Notes: generated from the sequence alone by a model not told the origin. A stretch of DNA of 64,000 nt from Rotaria socialis (GCA_905331475.1 CAJNYU010001458.1:62001-126000), one strand, 5' to 3'. Shown: positions 33,873 to 48,294, counted from the first letter of the stretch. A program made the numbers and translations.

Positions 33873-35201
33873 AGTTTGAAAAACCATTTCACTCTGTATG
33901 ATTTTAACCGTTTCTGATTATTGCAATGCGATTTTCCTTACGCTTTGTTTTTTTTTATTGTATTGTGTGTGTGTGTGTGTTTGTTTGTGAATTGTATACA
34001 AATTCAGCATTCCATCCATTTGATATTGTCGTTTTTGTTCTCCTACTGTTGTGTACTCAATTTTCTTGCAAAGCAAAAAACAATAATTGTCGTCTGTTGA
34101 TTCCAGTTTTTATCATCTTGTAAATGACATTAATGCTTTTACTTATTACTGCTTAATAAATCTTCCTGCATCGCACAATATTAAATAGTTTTCCAATAAA
34201 TATCGGCCGAGTTGCTGTCAAGTCTAGAGGTTACTTTCCAAGTAAAACATTTCCGTTGACCTTTGAGTTCTATGATCAGATTCGGTCAAATGTCAAGCGT
34301 ATCCTATTAATCTTCGTACATTCAACGACCATAAAAAAAAACAGAGCTTTGTATGAGATGAGATGGGATTTGTCCCGTCGCAGATGAAGCTCTGACATCT
34401 AATAACAAGAAGAAAAGCTGTTGTTTTTATGAGATAGAATATCGACATGCTTTTTTCCTGAAATTAATCATATGAAAGATTATGTGGAAAAAAACACATT
34501 GATGATTTTATGATTTTCAGATGTTTTTGTTTTCTTTTGTCGACAAGAATAAGATGCGACGAATAGGATATGATTGAAAAATGAGAAGATTTATGATAAG
34601 CGCAGCTGAAACACTGATTATTTAGTACAGCATAGCTAATAGCATATTCCAGGGATCCAATAAACATTTACTTGTTGTTACAATTAAGACCATTTTCAGA
34701 CTGTGGGTGTACACAAAAAGCACCAACGCAAAAGTCGACTCGCTTATTGAAAGGAATATTCATGGTGTTGTTTCGATGCTAAAATAAAGATAACCCTTGA
34801 TATCTAATGTCATTGGGCCTATGCTTCATTATGTAATGGATTCTGTTTCAGAATAGGTTTGTAGACCAAAGTTCGTCTCCACAGACAAACATTGTAGTGA
34901 TATGGTATGATTTGTTTTGTGTCGAGCTATACTAAGTATGTTATCAAAACAACATTAACGATTTTTTCCTGGGAAAATATTGTATACATAGACATATAAC
35001 ATTTGGCCTTTCATCTCTATATCAAGGGCTTGGCAGACAGAGACAGCGATAACACTGGAGATTTGTAATTCTCGTTCCTGATTTAGATTATTCTCATTGG
35101 TACGGAATATTTCTACAAGTATTTCCAGTTATTGGATTAAGTTATTGACAGAGATAGAGAGAGAGGGAGAGAGAGAGAGAGAGAATGGGAAAAAACAATT
35201 C
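33873..35201. other. Intergenic between PCM1 and the lipid transfer protein
   Basis: It contains the PCM1 3' UTR with a (GT)n patch near 33964-33980, AATAAA near 34155, and a (GA)n microsatellite at about 35150-35184 just upstream of the next TATA box. No gene is seen. Confidence 0.6.
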
Positions 35202-35209
35202 TATATAAA
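35202..35209 (+). promoter_or_regulatory. TATA box of the lipid transfer protein gene
   Basis: TATATAAA lies 102 bp before the ATG at 35311 and just after a GA-rich tract, so transcription would start about 35235. Confidence 0.55.
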
Positions 35210-35310
35210 CTTCGAACTTTACTCGTAACTTTATTTTTTGCATACTCATTACAGCAAACAACACGCCTATATTGCTGTATATTTCAAGACTCGTTTTCAG
35301 AGCTCCAGTG

Positions 35311-38300
35311 ATGGCTCCATCGTTAAATCTCTATTCTATTTTAATCGTATCACTCAGTAAGACGAATTTAAATTGAAATGATTATCTCGGATTGATTTCT
35401 ATAGTCTATCGAACATCGGCTGCGCCCATATCTCCAGCAACTAAGCCCGATACTACATGTTCATCGGGTACGTTCAAACATCATTGTCACTTTAAAAACA
35501 AAAATTCCAATGTTTTTAGCTCAACTTATTGCACCTGGCCAAGACTCATTAGTCTATCAATATAAAACAGAAGTCAAACTCTCTGTTGCTAACAGTCAAT
35601 ATGATTTAAAAACTGAGATTACTGCCAGTGTAGAAATTAAGAGCTTAGGTGATTGTAATTATGCACTTCAGGTAAATATGTGCACCAACGATATCATTTT
35701 ATTTAGTTAAAACGAAAGAATATTTTTCTAGCTTCGTAACGTAAAAGTAACTGAAACCAAAGACGAAAATGAAAACAGCGTTACATCAACAGCAAATGCT
35801 CAACGAGACCTTGAAAATCTTGTTGTACGTTTTCGATGGATCGATGGTTTTCTTGTTGTAGTTGAAGCGGATTCGTCGGCTAAAATCGATCATGTCAACT
35901 TTGTTAAAGGCGTTCTTAGTACACTTCAAGTCTATTCACCTGTAGCAACCGATAGTGAAACTGTGGTAAGTTATCATAGAATAGAAAGCGACACATTGGA
36001 TAACAATGAATTTGATTGTTCTATGAAAGGTCCGCGAAGAAGATGTACTTGGTGTATGTACGACTGTATATAAATATTCCCAAAGAGATGGTGTGACACA
36101 AGTGAAGAAAAGTAAAGATTTAACAACATGTTCAAAAGATAAATTACATTTAAGTTCAAGTCCTATTCTAACTTCATTACTTGGACCTCTTGTAAGTTTC
36201 GAGTAAACGAACAAATCTTTTAGACGCTACAATTATATTTTAGATGGAAGAAGTTTTTACGGCTAAAACTCGTTATATATGTCAAACAGAAATTCGCGAT
36301 AAGAAAATTCAATCTGTTAAATGTAAAACAATCGAAATGGACGCAGATGATACTCGAAAATCAACTCAGAAAAATCAAGACGATGATGATAGTGCTGAAG
36401 AAGATTTCAATGCCAAGTTTGATAATAATGATGATGATGATGAAATTTCATCAAAACTTATTTCTATCAAACAAGAATTAAAATTGCAACCAAGCGTATC
36501 TGTTTCAGTTGATGAAAGTTTGTTGCTGAATATTTTGTAAAATGAATAGAACCTAAAATTTATTTGTTTTTTTTTCTGATTAAGATGCTGTTAAAAATCC
36601 TGTTCCGCAAACATTACAATTTGTTCCAACAGCGTCATTCGATCAATCCAATGAAGTTGTATCGACATTGGTAGCAAAAATCCAAGGACTTTTAAAAACA
36701 GAACACTGGAATGAATTTGCTGCTTCACAATTTGTAGAAATCACCAATGAATTAAGACGTATGGATAAAGCAAATCTTCAAGCATTCAAAGATAAATCGG
36801 AACTCAAGTAAGTATCTTTCAACAGGAAAGTTCGGTTGATTCAATGACTAGAAGTTGTATACGAAATATATTCATGTGAATTTTTCCTATTTAACAGACA
36901 TTTGGTACCAGCATTTCTCAATACAGTTTATTCACACGGTCAAGATGCGTCATTATTGAATTTTAATGCCGATACGTTGACATTCACTAATCCATCATCA
37001 GTCTACTATTTGGACAACCCGTCAACAGAACTAGTGGATCAAGTTGTTCAAGGTGCAAGTCGATTGACTACTCAGCAAGTAGTCGATTTTGTTGGTGTTG
37101 CTGCGAGAATTCTTAAAACATACAAATCTCGACAAGATAATATTAAAGATGCAGATAATGTATGTGTTCTAGACAAATCCATTGAATTACTATTTTTTTT
37201 TCTTTTAGAAAATAAAACAATTTAAACAAGCTACGTCACGATTTTTATTAAACGAATCCGGTGCTAAAAATGACACGAAAACAGCTGTACTATCTGCTTA
37301 TGCTCAGTTAGGTTTATATGATGATCAAGTACTGTCGTTGGCTATTGATGATACAGCACCATTAGAAGTTCGATATCATGCACTTAATGCTATTCGTTAT
37401 ATATCGAGCGTTTATCTTGATGATACAGAACTATATAACATACGACAAACTCTGCGATTTAGTTTGTTAGGACAACTCGAAAATAAAACCAATAAAAATG
37501 CTGTACGAATATGGACATTTCAAGCATTATATTCTCCATTTATTTACGATTCGGATATACGTTATCTGTTTAGTGGAAGTTTAGAAGACAAACTTCAAGA
37601 AATTGTTGATGAACCACTCAATCAGGTAAAATGAATATGTCCCCTGATCGAGATATTAACTAGAGAGCATAAAGATTCATAGGCGGCGGAGCACTTAGGC
37701 TAGGGGAGGTTTAGTGAAGCTCAGTTATGTGATACAAATCCTAATTTCATCGTTATTCTATCTCTGATAAGTGAAAGCGGTTAGAAAAGCTATGCTATTT
37801 TTTCTCCGAAGTAATGTTCAGCCTGAGGATGCGTATGCTGCATGTGTTTCAAAATATTTTCACTTATTCATACTAGCGCCTCATTTATGAAGATGAAGGG
37901 GACTACGATGAACAATGGCACAACAACGCTTTAATAATCTCCTTATTCCTCATATTCATAAAATGCAAAAACTCACAGTAGAAAAGCTTTTTTAGGCATG
38001 AATAATAGTTTTTGTACTTACGACTTTGCTATTTGCTTTAGCCAAGGTTTAAGTTTTGTATGTTGATAATGAAATAAAAATTTTGATAGTGTAGTAGAAT
38101 TCTCGATTGCTCTGAAGTTGTGCAATTGGGTCAGTGAAGAAGGTGTTTTGAATGAAAGTTATAACCAAGAAATTAAAAATCTGCTTCCTCTCGCTATTTT
38201 CAAAACAAAATGTGAGCCTCCCCTAAATTAGAAACATTCCATCGCTTATGTATAGATTGAGGGATACACACAAAATGAAAGCTCATTACTGTTAAGCACT

Positions 38301-41300
38301 GTGAAAAAATATATTTATTTTATACGATTGTTTCAATAGGTCAATGGTTTTATTTGGTCAGCTCTTAAATATTCATCACTTAATCCGTTATGTCCTTTAC
38401 GTGGTCTTGCTGCACGAATTCGCGTAAATCATAACAACAGAAAACAATTTTTAGAACAAGCCACATTATCTTCGCGACAAATTCGACTTGAAATACCGCT
38501 TGGTAAAAATTATCAAGCCTTCGTCGATGTTTCTGTTATATTTGAAAATGATCGAGTTGTACCGTCGTTTCTAAGTATTAAATTAGCGTTTGATGGCGTT
38601 CGCCGTGAAACGCTTCGTTTGCCATGGGTTGATGTTGCGATAATCAGTGAAAATCTTGATTGGAATTTTGCTGACTATTTCTTACGATTAGATCCATTGA
38701 ATAAAAATCTTAATGATGATGAAAAAAGTCGACTTAAAACTAATTTACCGTCCAAGTTAAAACAACATCAAGATGTGAGTAAATTTTGAATCCCAAGGAA
38801 AATAAAAACTTCTGTTTGTTTTCATAGACTTACGATGCAAAAGAAGAAGATCCTAATCCATCTGTTCATCTCTATTTGAGATTATTTGGTACGGATGTAC
38901 GCGCCAAAGATATTACGGACAAAGTGCAAGATATTCTCCGTAGTAGTTTACGTAAATTTATTGGAAGTCAAATACTAACACGATTGAACGAACTCGTCGG
39001 CAAAGATCCTATCTTTCGTATACCATTAGAAATCGGTGCTGTATCAGGAACTGCTAATGGTTTGGCATTATATAAATCAGCACAAGTTGCCGCACTTCTT
39101 GATTTAACAACTGAGTTACGAAATACTCAAGATGACGCTGGCCTAGGAATATATTCAATGACAAGTCGATCAGCGTAAGTTTGAAATATAAATCTTTTTT
39201 TGTTATAAACATAAAAACGTTTCTCTTTTTGTTTAGATTAAGTTTTTCTTTAACAGTTCAACGTGAAGTATCATCGCCATTGACTACTGTTGGTGAAACA
39301 GTGGAAATCGGTATTCTATCTTATGTTCCATTTGAATATAAAACGGAAGTCAATAATCAAGGGCGTACACGTGAATTTAACCTTCTTAAACCGAATTCAA
39401 AACTTTTTGCAATGGAGTAAGGGATTTTATTTTTATTTTTCAATGATGATAATTTTGTTTCTGTCTAGCTTCCAATATGCAACGCGTACATCACATGGTT
39501 TTGAGCTAGTTCCAAATAAAAAAACGCCCAGTATTGATCCATCATGTTCACCGAGTGCCTTTTATCGTACATTAGGTGTACGAGCTTGCTTAGAACTTAA
39601 TCCCTTCCGTTCAATTCAATTCGGCAAACGAAATTCATATCCAATAACTGTAAGTGTAACTACTAAAATGAACATCCTTTATCCAGAAAGCAATCTTTCA
39701 CCTTTAGGTAACGGTCAACAGAGATCCGTCAATCAAAAACTGGCGTCTTGGTTGGCGTTTTAATGCTCAAGAAGCACCACAATATGAAGTCATCATTGAA
39801 AAAGTTGGCACAAATCAATCCTATCCTGGTATATTGAAATAAATTCGTGCATACGATTACACGTCGTTCTTTTGTCTTTCTAGGTTTGGGCGTGTCTGCT
39901 ACAAAAGATGGCAATAAATTCGATATTAAGGTTTTAACTGGCATGAAATCATTCAACGTTAAAGGTAAAACAAAAAAAAACAGGACATTTCTTCTTATTC
40001 TATTATACATAAAAGGTACACAAACGGGTGAGACATTTAGCGGTACAGTATATTCGAGTGACAACAACGAAGTGATGACAACATCGGGAACATTGGCGAT
40101 TAATAACGATGGTTTTAAATTGGAAAGTAAACTTTTTGATATTGCAAGCAAAAAAGAAGTCGTCACATTAACAACTGATATTCTACCAAATCGTGGGCAA
40201 GGTCTTACAGCTAATTTTGGTTTAACAACACCCGATAAAGCTAAATCTTTTAAAGTTCAATGTAAGCTTTCGTTTTTCATGAAATTTCAGATATTCTATT
40301 TGTAATCGTTTTGATAAGTTCTTGGTGATTTATATAAACCGAATTCAAAAAAAGTTCATATCAACGGAGATTTTAATCTTGGTGAAACATCATATAATGG
40401 AAAACTATCGTTCGAACGTGATAATGATCATACACGTATTGAATTACAACGTTTATTTAAATTAGGCCAAAGTTCATCAGCTGCGGGATACGAATTTTTT
40501 TATGAACGTAAAACAAATCAAGAAGCGACTCAAAGCAATTATAATATTGCATCCCATGTTTCATTACGAACGCCAGCTAGTGATGTATCCACGAAATTAT
40601 TCAATCTCAAAACAGATTTCACTCGTACCATTGATTTATCGAATGTAACACTGCAAAGTTCACTTGATTATTTACTGGTAACACGTAATCCACCGGTACA
40701 AGAAACAATCGAAATCGATTATACAAGACGATCAGCACGAATAACTAATCAAGGAAAACGTCTAACATCACCGGAAGCTAATTTGAAAGTTCAAGTTAAA
40801 ACAAAATCGAATGTTTTCAATTTTCTTCTTGATCATCGACACCGAAAGAGTTCGGAATCATCGAAAAAAGGTTTGATTTCATAATTTTCTGTTCTAATAT
40901 TTTAAAAAATATCACCGGCTCTCTCATTTTGTTTTTGCCTAGGACCTGCAATGCTTCCACCAACTCTTGACATCAACAATAAGATTCATGTTGTTGTCGA
41001 TACAGATAAATTATTTCCTGATATTCCACACCAAGTTGCGTTTGATATATTATCTGATCTTGATTTTCAATTACTCAATGAAGTAAATTATAAATTTCAA
41101 TACAATCTACCTCGCCGTCAACGTTCCGGACTATTTACATATCATGCACAAGTAGATAAAGTTACTCATGGTCAAGTATTTTCTGGTACAAGTAAAGCTG
41201 AATTACAATTGGACAACAAGCAAATACAAGTTACGGGTACGGGTACTTTCGATGTTTGCCTACGATCGTATACATTGAAATCCCATTGGGATTTTGATAC

Positions 41301-44300
41301 GAACCTTGTCGAAGAAAAAAACGATATGGAACTTTATTTGAATCTTCGTTTTGATAAACATCCTAAGAAAGATTCGCCAAAATCATTAATAACTTTTTAC
41401 GATGTTAAGTTGAAAGCACCTAAACATAAATTATTTCAATTAATTGATCTTGATGGCAATCTAACAAAGCAATCAGGTAAATTCGAAACATGGAATTCAA
41501 TCGCTATTCGAGCAAATAAAAAATTAAAAGAAATCAATTTAAACGCTTTTATGTATCGTAATCTCACTGGTGATAATACACTGCAAACACATATTGGATT
41601 TTCATTACCATTTAAATATCTACCGTATGTAACACACGATTTAAAGATTGAAAGAATAATAAAAACCGGTGATTTTGGCTTTCTTGAATCAAGATTAATT
41701 GCTAAACCAGTTTTTGCACACTATGCCCGACTGGATGCATCTCCTACAGAAAGAGCTCACATCAGTATAGATAATGAAATTGAATATTTACGTGCTAATG
41801 GAGATAGTTTATACGCTCTTTCGAAAATATATATGTCAGGTGCTCCAGCATTACACTCATTCGGTTTATTGAAACGAAATTCAGATTTATTACATAAACA
41901 TTCAATTGGTTTTATTTCTTCATCGAAAACGAAAAAAGTCGCCGTTTCATTAGTGAGTCCACAAATATCGTCAAATCCATTGAGTATCATCGGAGAATTC
42001 ACCATGGATCGAGAAAATCACATTGGAAAAATGAAATTACCACAGGAATTCGGAATTCATTTCGAATTCGGTACTCCCATATCAAATTTAACTGCATTTC
42101 GCATTTTCTACAATTTGCCACTATTCAATAAAAACCATAGTTCAACAGCTGATGGATCCGTTGGATTTAAAATTGCTTCACCAGTAAGATAAATGAAATC
42201 TTTTTTTTTTATTCGATTCAGTTCCTTTTTTCTAATAGAAAATTGCTCCAATTAGCTTCTATCTCCATTCGAAAGGTTCCCTGAATACATCACTTCATCT
42301 AGTCGAAGCTTTACGTATTGGTAACGATATTGCTGCGCATAGTTCATTAACTGCTCAATACAATCCTCAATCAGTCAGTCTAGTTAGTACTACAACGAGT
42401 ACACAATTTTACGGAAAAAAATGTCAAAGTTCATTGTATGCTCTATTTAAACAACATCAAGTTCTTGTACGAGGTCTTCTAAACACCGCTGATAATGAAA
42501 ATTATACATACGAAATGGATGTCGGTTTAGATAACGATTCACTTACAGGACATACGGAGCGAACGAACGGACAAGAAACAACTATTTCAGATATTGATAC
42601 TAAAAAATGTACTGCAGCTGGTAAATATCATCGTTGCTATAAAGGTGATATTACCGTTCGAACGGGTACTAGTAGTTCGGAGAATAAAGGCACATTTGAT
42701 ATAAGTTGGGGTCGTGACGCTGCTAAATTGGACATTAAAGTTTCCAATCATGTTGAACTTTCATTTGACCATGCACATATTGGTCGTGTACGTGATGCTG
42801 ATTTTAGTTCGAAAACAAATATCGAAGGAAAAATCTTACAACCGAACAAACGAGGTGCATTCACTTTTTCAAGTTCAATTGAAAAAGAAGATGACAAATG
42901 GAATGATGTTAAAATTCAAACTACATCAAACGATATGACAACAGGACAAAAATCTTCGGTATCAGATATTCGTTTCAATCAAAAAATAACTGATAAACGT
43001 TCGGGGCAATTTCAACGTAAGTTTAATGTTAATGTTGAACGTCAAGGTCTACCTGCTATTATTTGGTCAAGTGATTCGTTCAGTTGTTCAAATAATCCAT
43101 CATATGTTATCTATGGCGTGTGTCAAACAACTACGTTTAATATCAAAGCAAATAATCTATTAATACAACAGGTACGACAACGTCTTCAATTAACCGTTGA
43201 TCCACGTTTATCGAATCCTCTCGGTCAAGTAACTTATGATGGTACATTAAATTTAGATTTAAAACACGATCCAACATTAGGTCCGCATACAGTTAAATTT
43301 GATTTAAATCGTTTGAGAGAAGAGGCTATTGATCTTGATCTTTCATATCAAAAACGAGTTGATGAAAAACCGATGAGTCTGAATTTGAAAGTAAATATTC
43401 CACAGCAAAATCCAATATCGATTAAATATGATGAAACAATTCGTTCGAAAACAAGTTTTAATGGTGTTTTGAAATATTCATTTAATGCAAATGATAGTGC
43501 AGCTGAAAAAACGTATACGTGTGATGTTAACCAACCGTATGTTGATAGTTATTCAATGAATTGTCAAGGTGAACGAACAAACTTAACGATTGATATTGGT
43601 CCTAAGACTGGAATAACGAAATTTATCGTGGATTTAAATCGCTTTACAGGTGAACGTATTGGATATGAAACGGCGTTCAATTTCAGCACCAGAGAACTTG
43701 AAACTACTTATTATACACTTGTTACTTCATGGATGATGAAATATCGATTCGGAAAATTATCAGAAATCATTGCTAAACAAAAAGATCTAGAAGTCCTACG
43801 TATTACAACTTCAAGAGCTGACTTTGATGGATTTAAAATTCGATTTTTACCTGCCAATATTGAACTTAAGTAATTTTCCTATTGAAATTTTAAAGAGAAA
43901 TCAATATGAGAAGCCTTTGATTATTTCTAGACTTGCTTTTGATCCTAAATCAAACACCTTTTCACTTAGTGAAACATATCCTCAACAACGAGATTATGTC
44001 AAAATAACCATTGAAATTGAACGAATTCGTCGCTATATGCCATCGTTACGTAATGTAAATCGACCATCCTACGATATCGACGACGAGCCAGCAAAATCAC
44101 AAGAGCCAATATTTAGAATTCAATTGGATTCTTATATTTTAATTTCAGTATCGCAAGCTCTTGGCAAAATAGGTTCACACAATGGTCTATTCGGTTTAGA
44201 AACAGTTAAGAAATCATTTAGATTACAAATTGGTAATGCACCATTAACAGTTTATAATATTCAACATTGGAAAACTCATCTTGAAAATATTCAATTACCA

Positions 44301-46429
44301 GAAAGTTATTCAATTCGAATTGTTAATGATGCAAATGGAAATAGTGTACAATTAGCAACAAATAAATGGAATGAAAATCGATTAATATCGACGATTAGTC
44401 ATTCATTTGATGGTGGTAAAACGCAAACAACTGATTTGAAATTAGATCGAAATTATGCATATCAAGTTGGTTCAATTTATTTTCTTCATAGTTTAGGTTA
44501 TAGAAATATTCAAGGAGTTAAACAACTTCGAGTAAGTGTACCATTCGATCTTTCTTTTACCAGACTGTTGCCGTTGTTTTAGAACTCTACTCGTCAATTT
44601 ATTTGTGAACATTTAACAAAAGATTTAGATAAAACAAATCTTGCTGAATTTATTCAAGCTTCAGGAAAACGTGTACGATCCATTGTGGAAAAAGATTACG
44701 CAGCTCTTATAGAAATCTTTACAGCATGGAGCAAAGAACCCGAAAATAGTTTCTTGCGAAAACTAACGTAAGTTCCCCATGTGAGAAGAAATAGCGGGTG
44801 ATCGAAAAGCGTTCAGCCCACAACTTCCTCCCACCCTCCTTCTCATTTTCAGGTGAAAGATTGTCTACAACAATATTATTTTTTAGCACTCGTTTCGGTT
44901 TACTTGAATTCTTTACTAAATATCCAACATATGCTGAGGCATCTGATCGTGTCGCTGCTATTCTTGACGAACGTCATGTTCAACGTGGAGAGTTCTGGCG
45001 TAGCCGTGTAGAAGATATTCTTAATAATAATCGTCTTAAAGATTTATCGCAGCAATTTCAAACACGTCGTTCGGAAATAATACAATATTTGTTGAGTGCA
45101 TCGGAAAAAGCTCTTGATCGTTTCTTACCGAAAATCGATCAAAACAATATCGATGAACGTATAGTGAACTTCGTTCGAAAACTATTGGCATCATTCGAAC
45201 AAGTTGCAAAACGAAATTCCGAGCAATGGAAAGCTATATTTAAAGCTATCGATGATGCAAGCAAAGGCGACGATAATAAATGGTTTCGAGTATTAGTTGC
45301 TGATATTGATTCAAATGCAGTTGCTGCAGCAGCTGATGCTGAATTAACAAAAGTATTTAAAAAATTAGATGATTCATCGAAATTATTGATTAGTAATATA
45401 CAACAAATTTCACGACGCATTAATCAACGACGAGAATCTATTCGAGAACGTGTTCAAAATGCTATTCGACATTTGCCGAAGGTTAAAGAATTCTTCTATC
45501 TAAATAATTATTTTGATTATTCTTCATCTGTTAGGCATCTGTGAATGATACAAATTCTGAAATCTTATATCCAATCGGACGTCGACCAGGCTCCTATAGT
45601 GAAACAAGTAAATTAGTACTTTTAATGGGTACTTTACTTAGATACAATAATCGGGGAGTATTTACCATGAAGTGTATCATAAAAGATCGTTTTCAAACAC
45701 GTGGTGAAACATTTCAACATTACTCAAAAGCCGTGCGTACATTTGCTAAACGTTTATTTAAACGTAATTCATCATTAACACCAGAATTCAGTGCTGTCAT
45801 TGCAAATACGGGAGATACCATCGATCTTCATGGCGATTATGTTTATCTTAATCCATCTTGTGATTATGTCTTAGCGCACGACTTTGGTGGTTTAAAATTT
45901 TCATTTCGTTTTATCTATGGTAAAGTTTATTCAGTATTACCGAATCTAGCTGAAATAAAAGAAAATGAATGTTCAAATACGGGTCGCGTTCAACTATGCA
46001 ATCGAGGATACTATTCTACTCTTAATGTGCCGATGTATTATGGTTCGTCTGAAAAAATAAAGTTTCAAGTTTATGTTTATTTTTTTTTGTATTTAATTAG
46101 GTGGCCTTGTTGATGGTGCACTCGGCGATGTACGTGATCGCAGTGGTAAAGGGCACGCAAACCTTAGTCGCTGGTTAGTGCGAGATTGCCCAGCTGCAAC
46201 ACGTGATCAAACAAAAGAAATTGTACCATCAATTCCGGAATGTGCTAGTGACGATACTGTGAGTTTTACTTTCTTGTTTTAGTCTTTCGAAATATTTTTT
46301 TATTTTCTTTTATGATATTAGGATGAACAAGAATTTTGTGAAAATTTTGTTCAACGAGGCACAAAAAGCGGACTTAGTATACGGTTATTAGTTACTCAAG
46401 CAATAGCTGTACGAAAAGACGCGTTATAA
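35311..46429 (+). CDS. Large lipid transfer protein (apolipophorin/vitellogenin superfamily)
   Basis: A secreted lipoprotein backbone that would bind and circulate lipid. 24 exons: 35311-35356, 35405-35467, 35520-35671, 35732-35965, 36030-36191, 36244-36517, 36585-36807, 36898-37159, 37209-37625, 38340-38774, 38828-39174, 39237-39416, 39469-39828, 39884-39964, 40016-40261, 40319-40870, 40943-42183, 42239-43869, 43931-44531, 44583-44767, 44887-45481, 45535-46042, 46101-46258 and 46322-46429. About 3019 aa: signal peptide (MAPSLNLYSILIVSLS), N-terminal vitellogenin/LPD_N domain (about 35-700) with an acidic insertion (about 255-300), lipid-cavity beta-sheet domains, a long beta-rich middle, a helical segment (about 2570-2760), and a degenerate VWD domain near the C-terminus (SCDYVLAHDF, about 2850). 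This order resembles insect apolipophorin. The exon sum is 9061 nt, one base over a multiple of three; the extra base is placed in the A-run at 39735-39739. Confidence 0.9.
37702..38224. repeat. Possible MITE in lipid transfer protein intron 9
   Basis: Intron 9 is 714 bp, against 50-90 bp for most introns in this gene. Within it AGGGGAGG (37702-37709) is mirrored by CCTCCCCT (38217-38224), giving a candidate non-coding element of about 520 bp. The right edge sequence CTCCCCTAAATTAGAAA recurs at 55251-55267, suggesting a dispersed repeat family. Confidence 0.35.
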
Positions 46430-47106
46430 ATATATATATGCGAACAGAACAGAAAAAACAATGAAATTATTTTTTCTCCTTTAGTGTATTTTATTTCTTA
46501 TCTTACTATATAGCAGAAGGTTAATTTTCATTTTGCATGCTACTTATCTTATTTCCTTATTTTATACACATAAGTTTTAAACTAATAAAAGTAAGGAAAC
46601 GATGATATTTTGTTTAGTGGGTGTCGAGATAGATCAAGTGAATGTTCAAACTCACACCCAAATTTTGAAATACAATTCAACTGCTCTTATTAATTACAGA
46701 GAAATTGTTTTGCTATATAAATCATTCTTCATCTTCTCTCTATTTGAAACCTCCAGAAAAATGTTGCAGCAAACCATTATTGATCTACAGTTTGTGATTG
46801 TATAATAGCAATGTATTTACTATTGTCTGTTTCCATCGAGGTTTTCACATAAATGGGTTTCAGCCTGTAAAGTCTTTTTTTTATAGTTGCTTAACACCGA
46901 TTGAATCGTACTTAAAGATTCAAGAAGCGAGAAGAACTCGAATTCTTGAGACATTAAGAAAAAAAGCTACGAAATCATATTCTCTTGTACAATTTATACA
47001 TCAAGAAAAAAAGGAAGACATTACACTTTTAATATCTCACAACACTTTATTGTATTACTTTTTCGATCTTCATGTAACATTTACAACAGATCTTAAAAAC
47101 TCACCA
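46430..47106. other. 3' flank of the lipid transfer protein gene
   Basis: It holds AATAAA-type motifs (for example near 46581) and no supported gene. Short frames here lack splice structure. Confidence 0.5.
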
Positions 47107-47531
47107 TCACATATTTGGATCCTTGTCATATTCACGTAGATGAGCATAATATGTTCCATTAGTTTCATATTGCTGATTAATAGCCGTATTGAATATGTGC
47201 CCTCCCAATGTCAGATGTATCAATTCTAGTGAAGATGACCAGATAGGTCTAGATTTATCAATAAATCTACTGAATGCAGATTCACACATGACCCCAAATA
47301 TAGATTGTATGCATCAATGATGTCGACTCGAGCTCCTGATTCCAACATCATTATATCTATCCAATTTTCTTTTCGCAAATTAAAGAAATCACATTCACTG
47401 TGGTTTCGATGTATTAAATGTTCGATTGGTCGCCGACAAAATTCCTTAATTGCTCTTCCACTATTTTGATCATCAATAAATAAACAATCATATTTATCCG
47501 AAGATCTTTCTAAATCACTATTGTGAATCAT
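47107..47531 (-). pseudogene. Unidentified gene remnant
   Basis: Two overlapping minus-strand frames have gene-like codon use: 47531-47226 (with HLIHRNHSECDFFN and DIMMLESGARVDIIDAYN) and 47289-47107 (with FSRFIDKSRPIWSSSLELIH). The passage from one to the other near 47285 would need a frame change or an unseen splice, so this looks like a decayed or partly seen gene. The MLESGARVDIID phrase loosely resembles an ankyrin repeat, but I do not claim the family. Confidence 0.3.
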
Positions 47532-48158
47532 AAGGATAAATAATATTAGTCTCCGCGCAATTGAAACGATGAAATTATTTTACCCTCATTTTTCAGTTAA
47601 CACTTACATGTGTTAACTGACGAAAAGATAAAAAGAAACGCAAGTCCACTGTATCCACATTATATTTTACTCAACAAGTAATTTCTAACGATCACTATTA
47701 TATTTACCATCAATGAATTCGTGTGTTACTCTATTTAAATCAGACTGATATATGACAACTATCTAAATAGACACTTTCATAATCTATGACAGTTTTATCT
47801 ATGCCAAACGTTTTAACAGATTTTAGTATACTTTTGTACAAGTCAAATGTGGCTTTATCGAATAAGAATAGTTTTGAATGTGTTATAAATAGATATATCT
47901 CTTTCATGCCGTATAATAGAGTTTTACGTAACGTTTGATATATAGAACGAAAAATAAAGTATGAGTAACTCAGAGTACAGAAAAGAGATTTGATATTTCT
48001 TTATATTAGTCACCATCAAAAAATTGTGCGATAATATGCACCATATTTCGATCCATTAGAGCAATATTTTACTCTAAAATTTGATGGAATATTAGTGGGA
48101 TCATCTTCAATAAAAATATAGATCACTGTCACTTTAAAAACAAAAAACTAGCAGCTGC
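47532..48158. other. Intergenic, nothing recognised
   Basis: A+T-rich sequence leading into the assembly gap. No gene, RNA or inverted repeat is seen. Confidence 0.5.
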
Positions 48159-48294
48159 NNNNNNNNNNNNNNNNNNNNNNNNNNNNNNNNNNNNNNNNNN
48201 NNNNNNNNNNNNNNNNNNNNNNNNNNNNNNNNNNNNNNNNNNNNNNNNNNNNNNNNNNNNNNNNNNNNNNNNNNNNNNNNNNNNNNNNNNNNNN
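48159..48294. other. Assembly gap (136 N)
   Basis: A run of N in an otherwise gene-poor region. The flanks show no coding signal. Confidence 0.98.

Noticed and set aside
35150-35184. (GA)n tract as a regulatory element
   Set aside because: It is close to the TATA box, but a simple microsatellite is enough to explain it.
39708-39721. A 14-bp intron in lipid transfer exon 13 to explain the frame change
   Set aside because: It is too short to be spliced. A single extra A in the following homopolymer explains the frame better.
35483-48143. Shared GTCACTTTAAAAACAAAAA at 35483 and about 48127
   Set aside because: Low-complexity A-rich sequence with unrelated flanks; it is likely chance.
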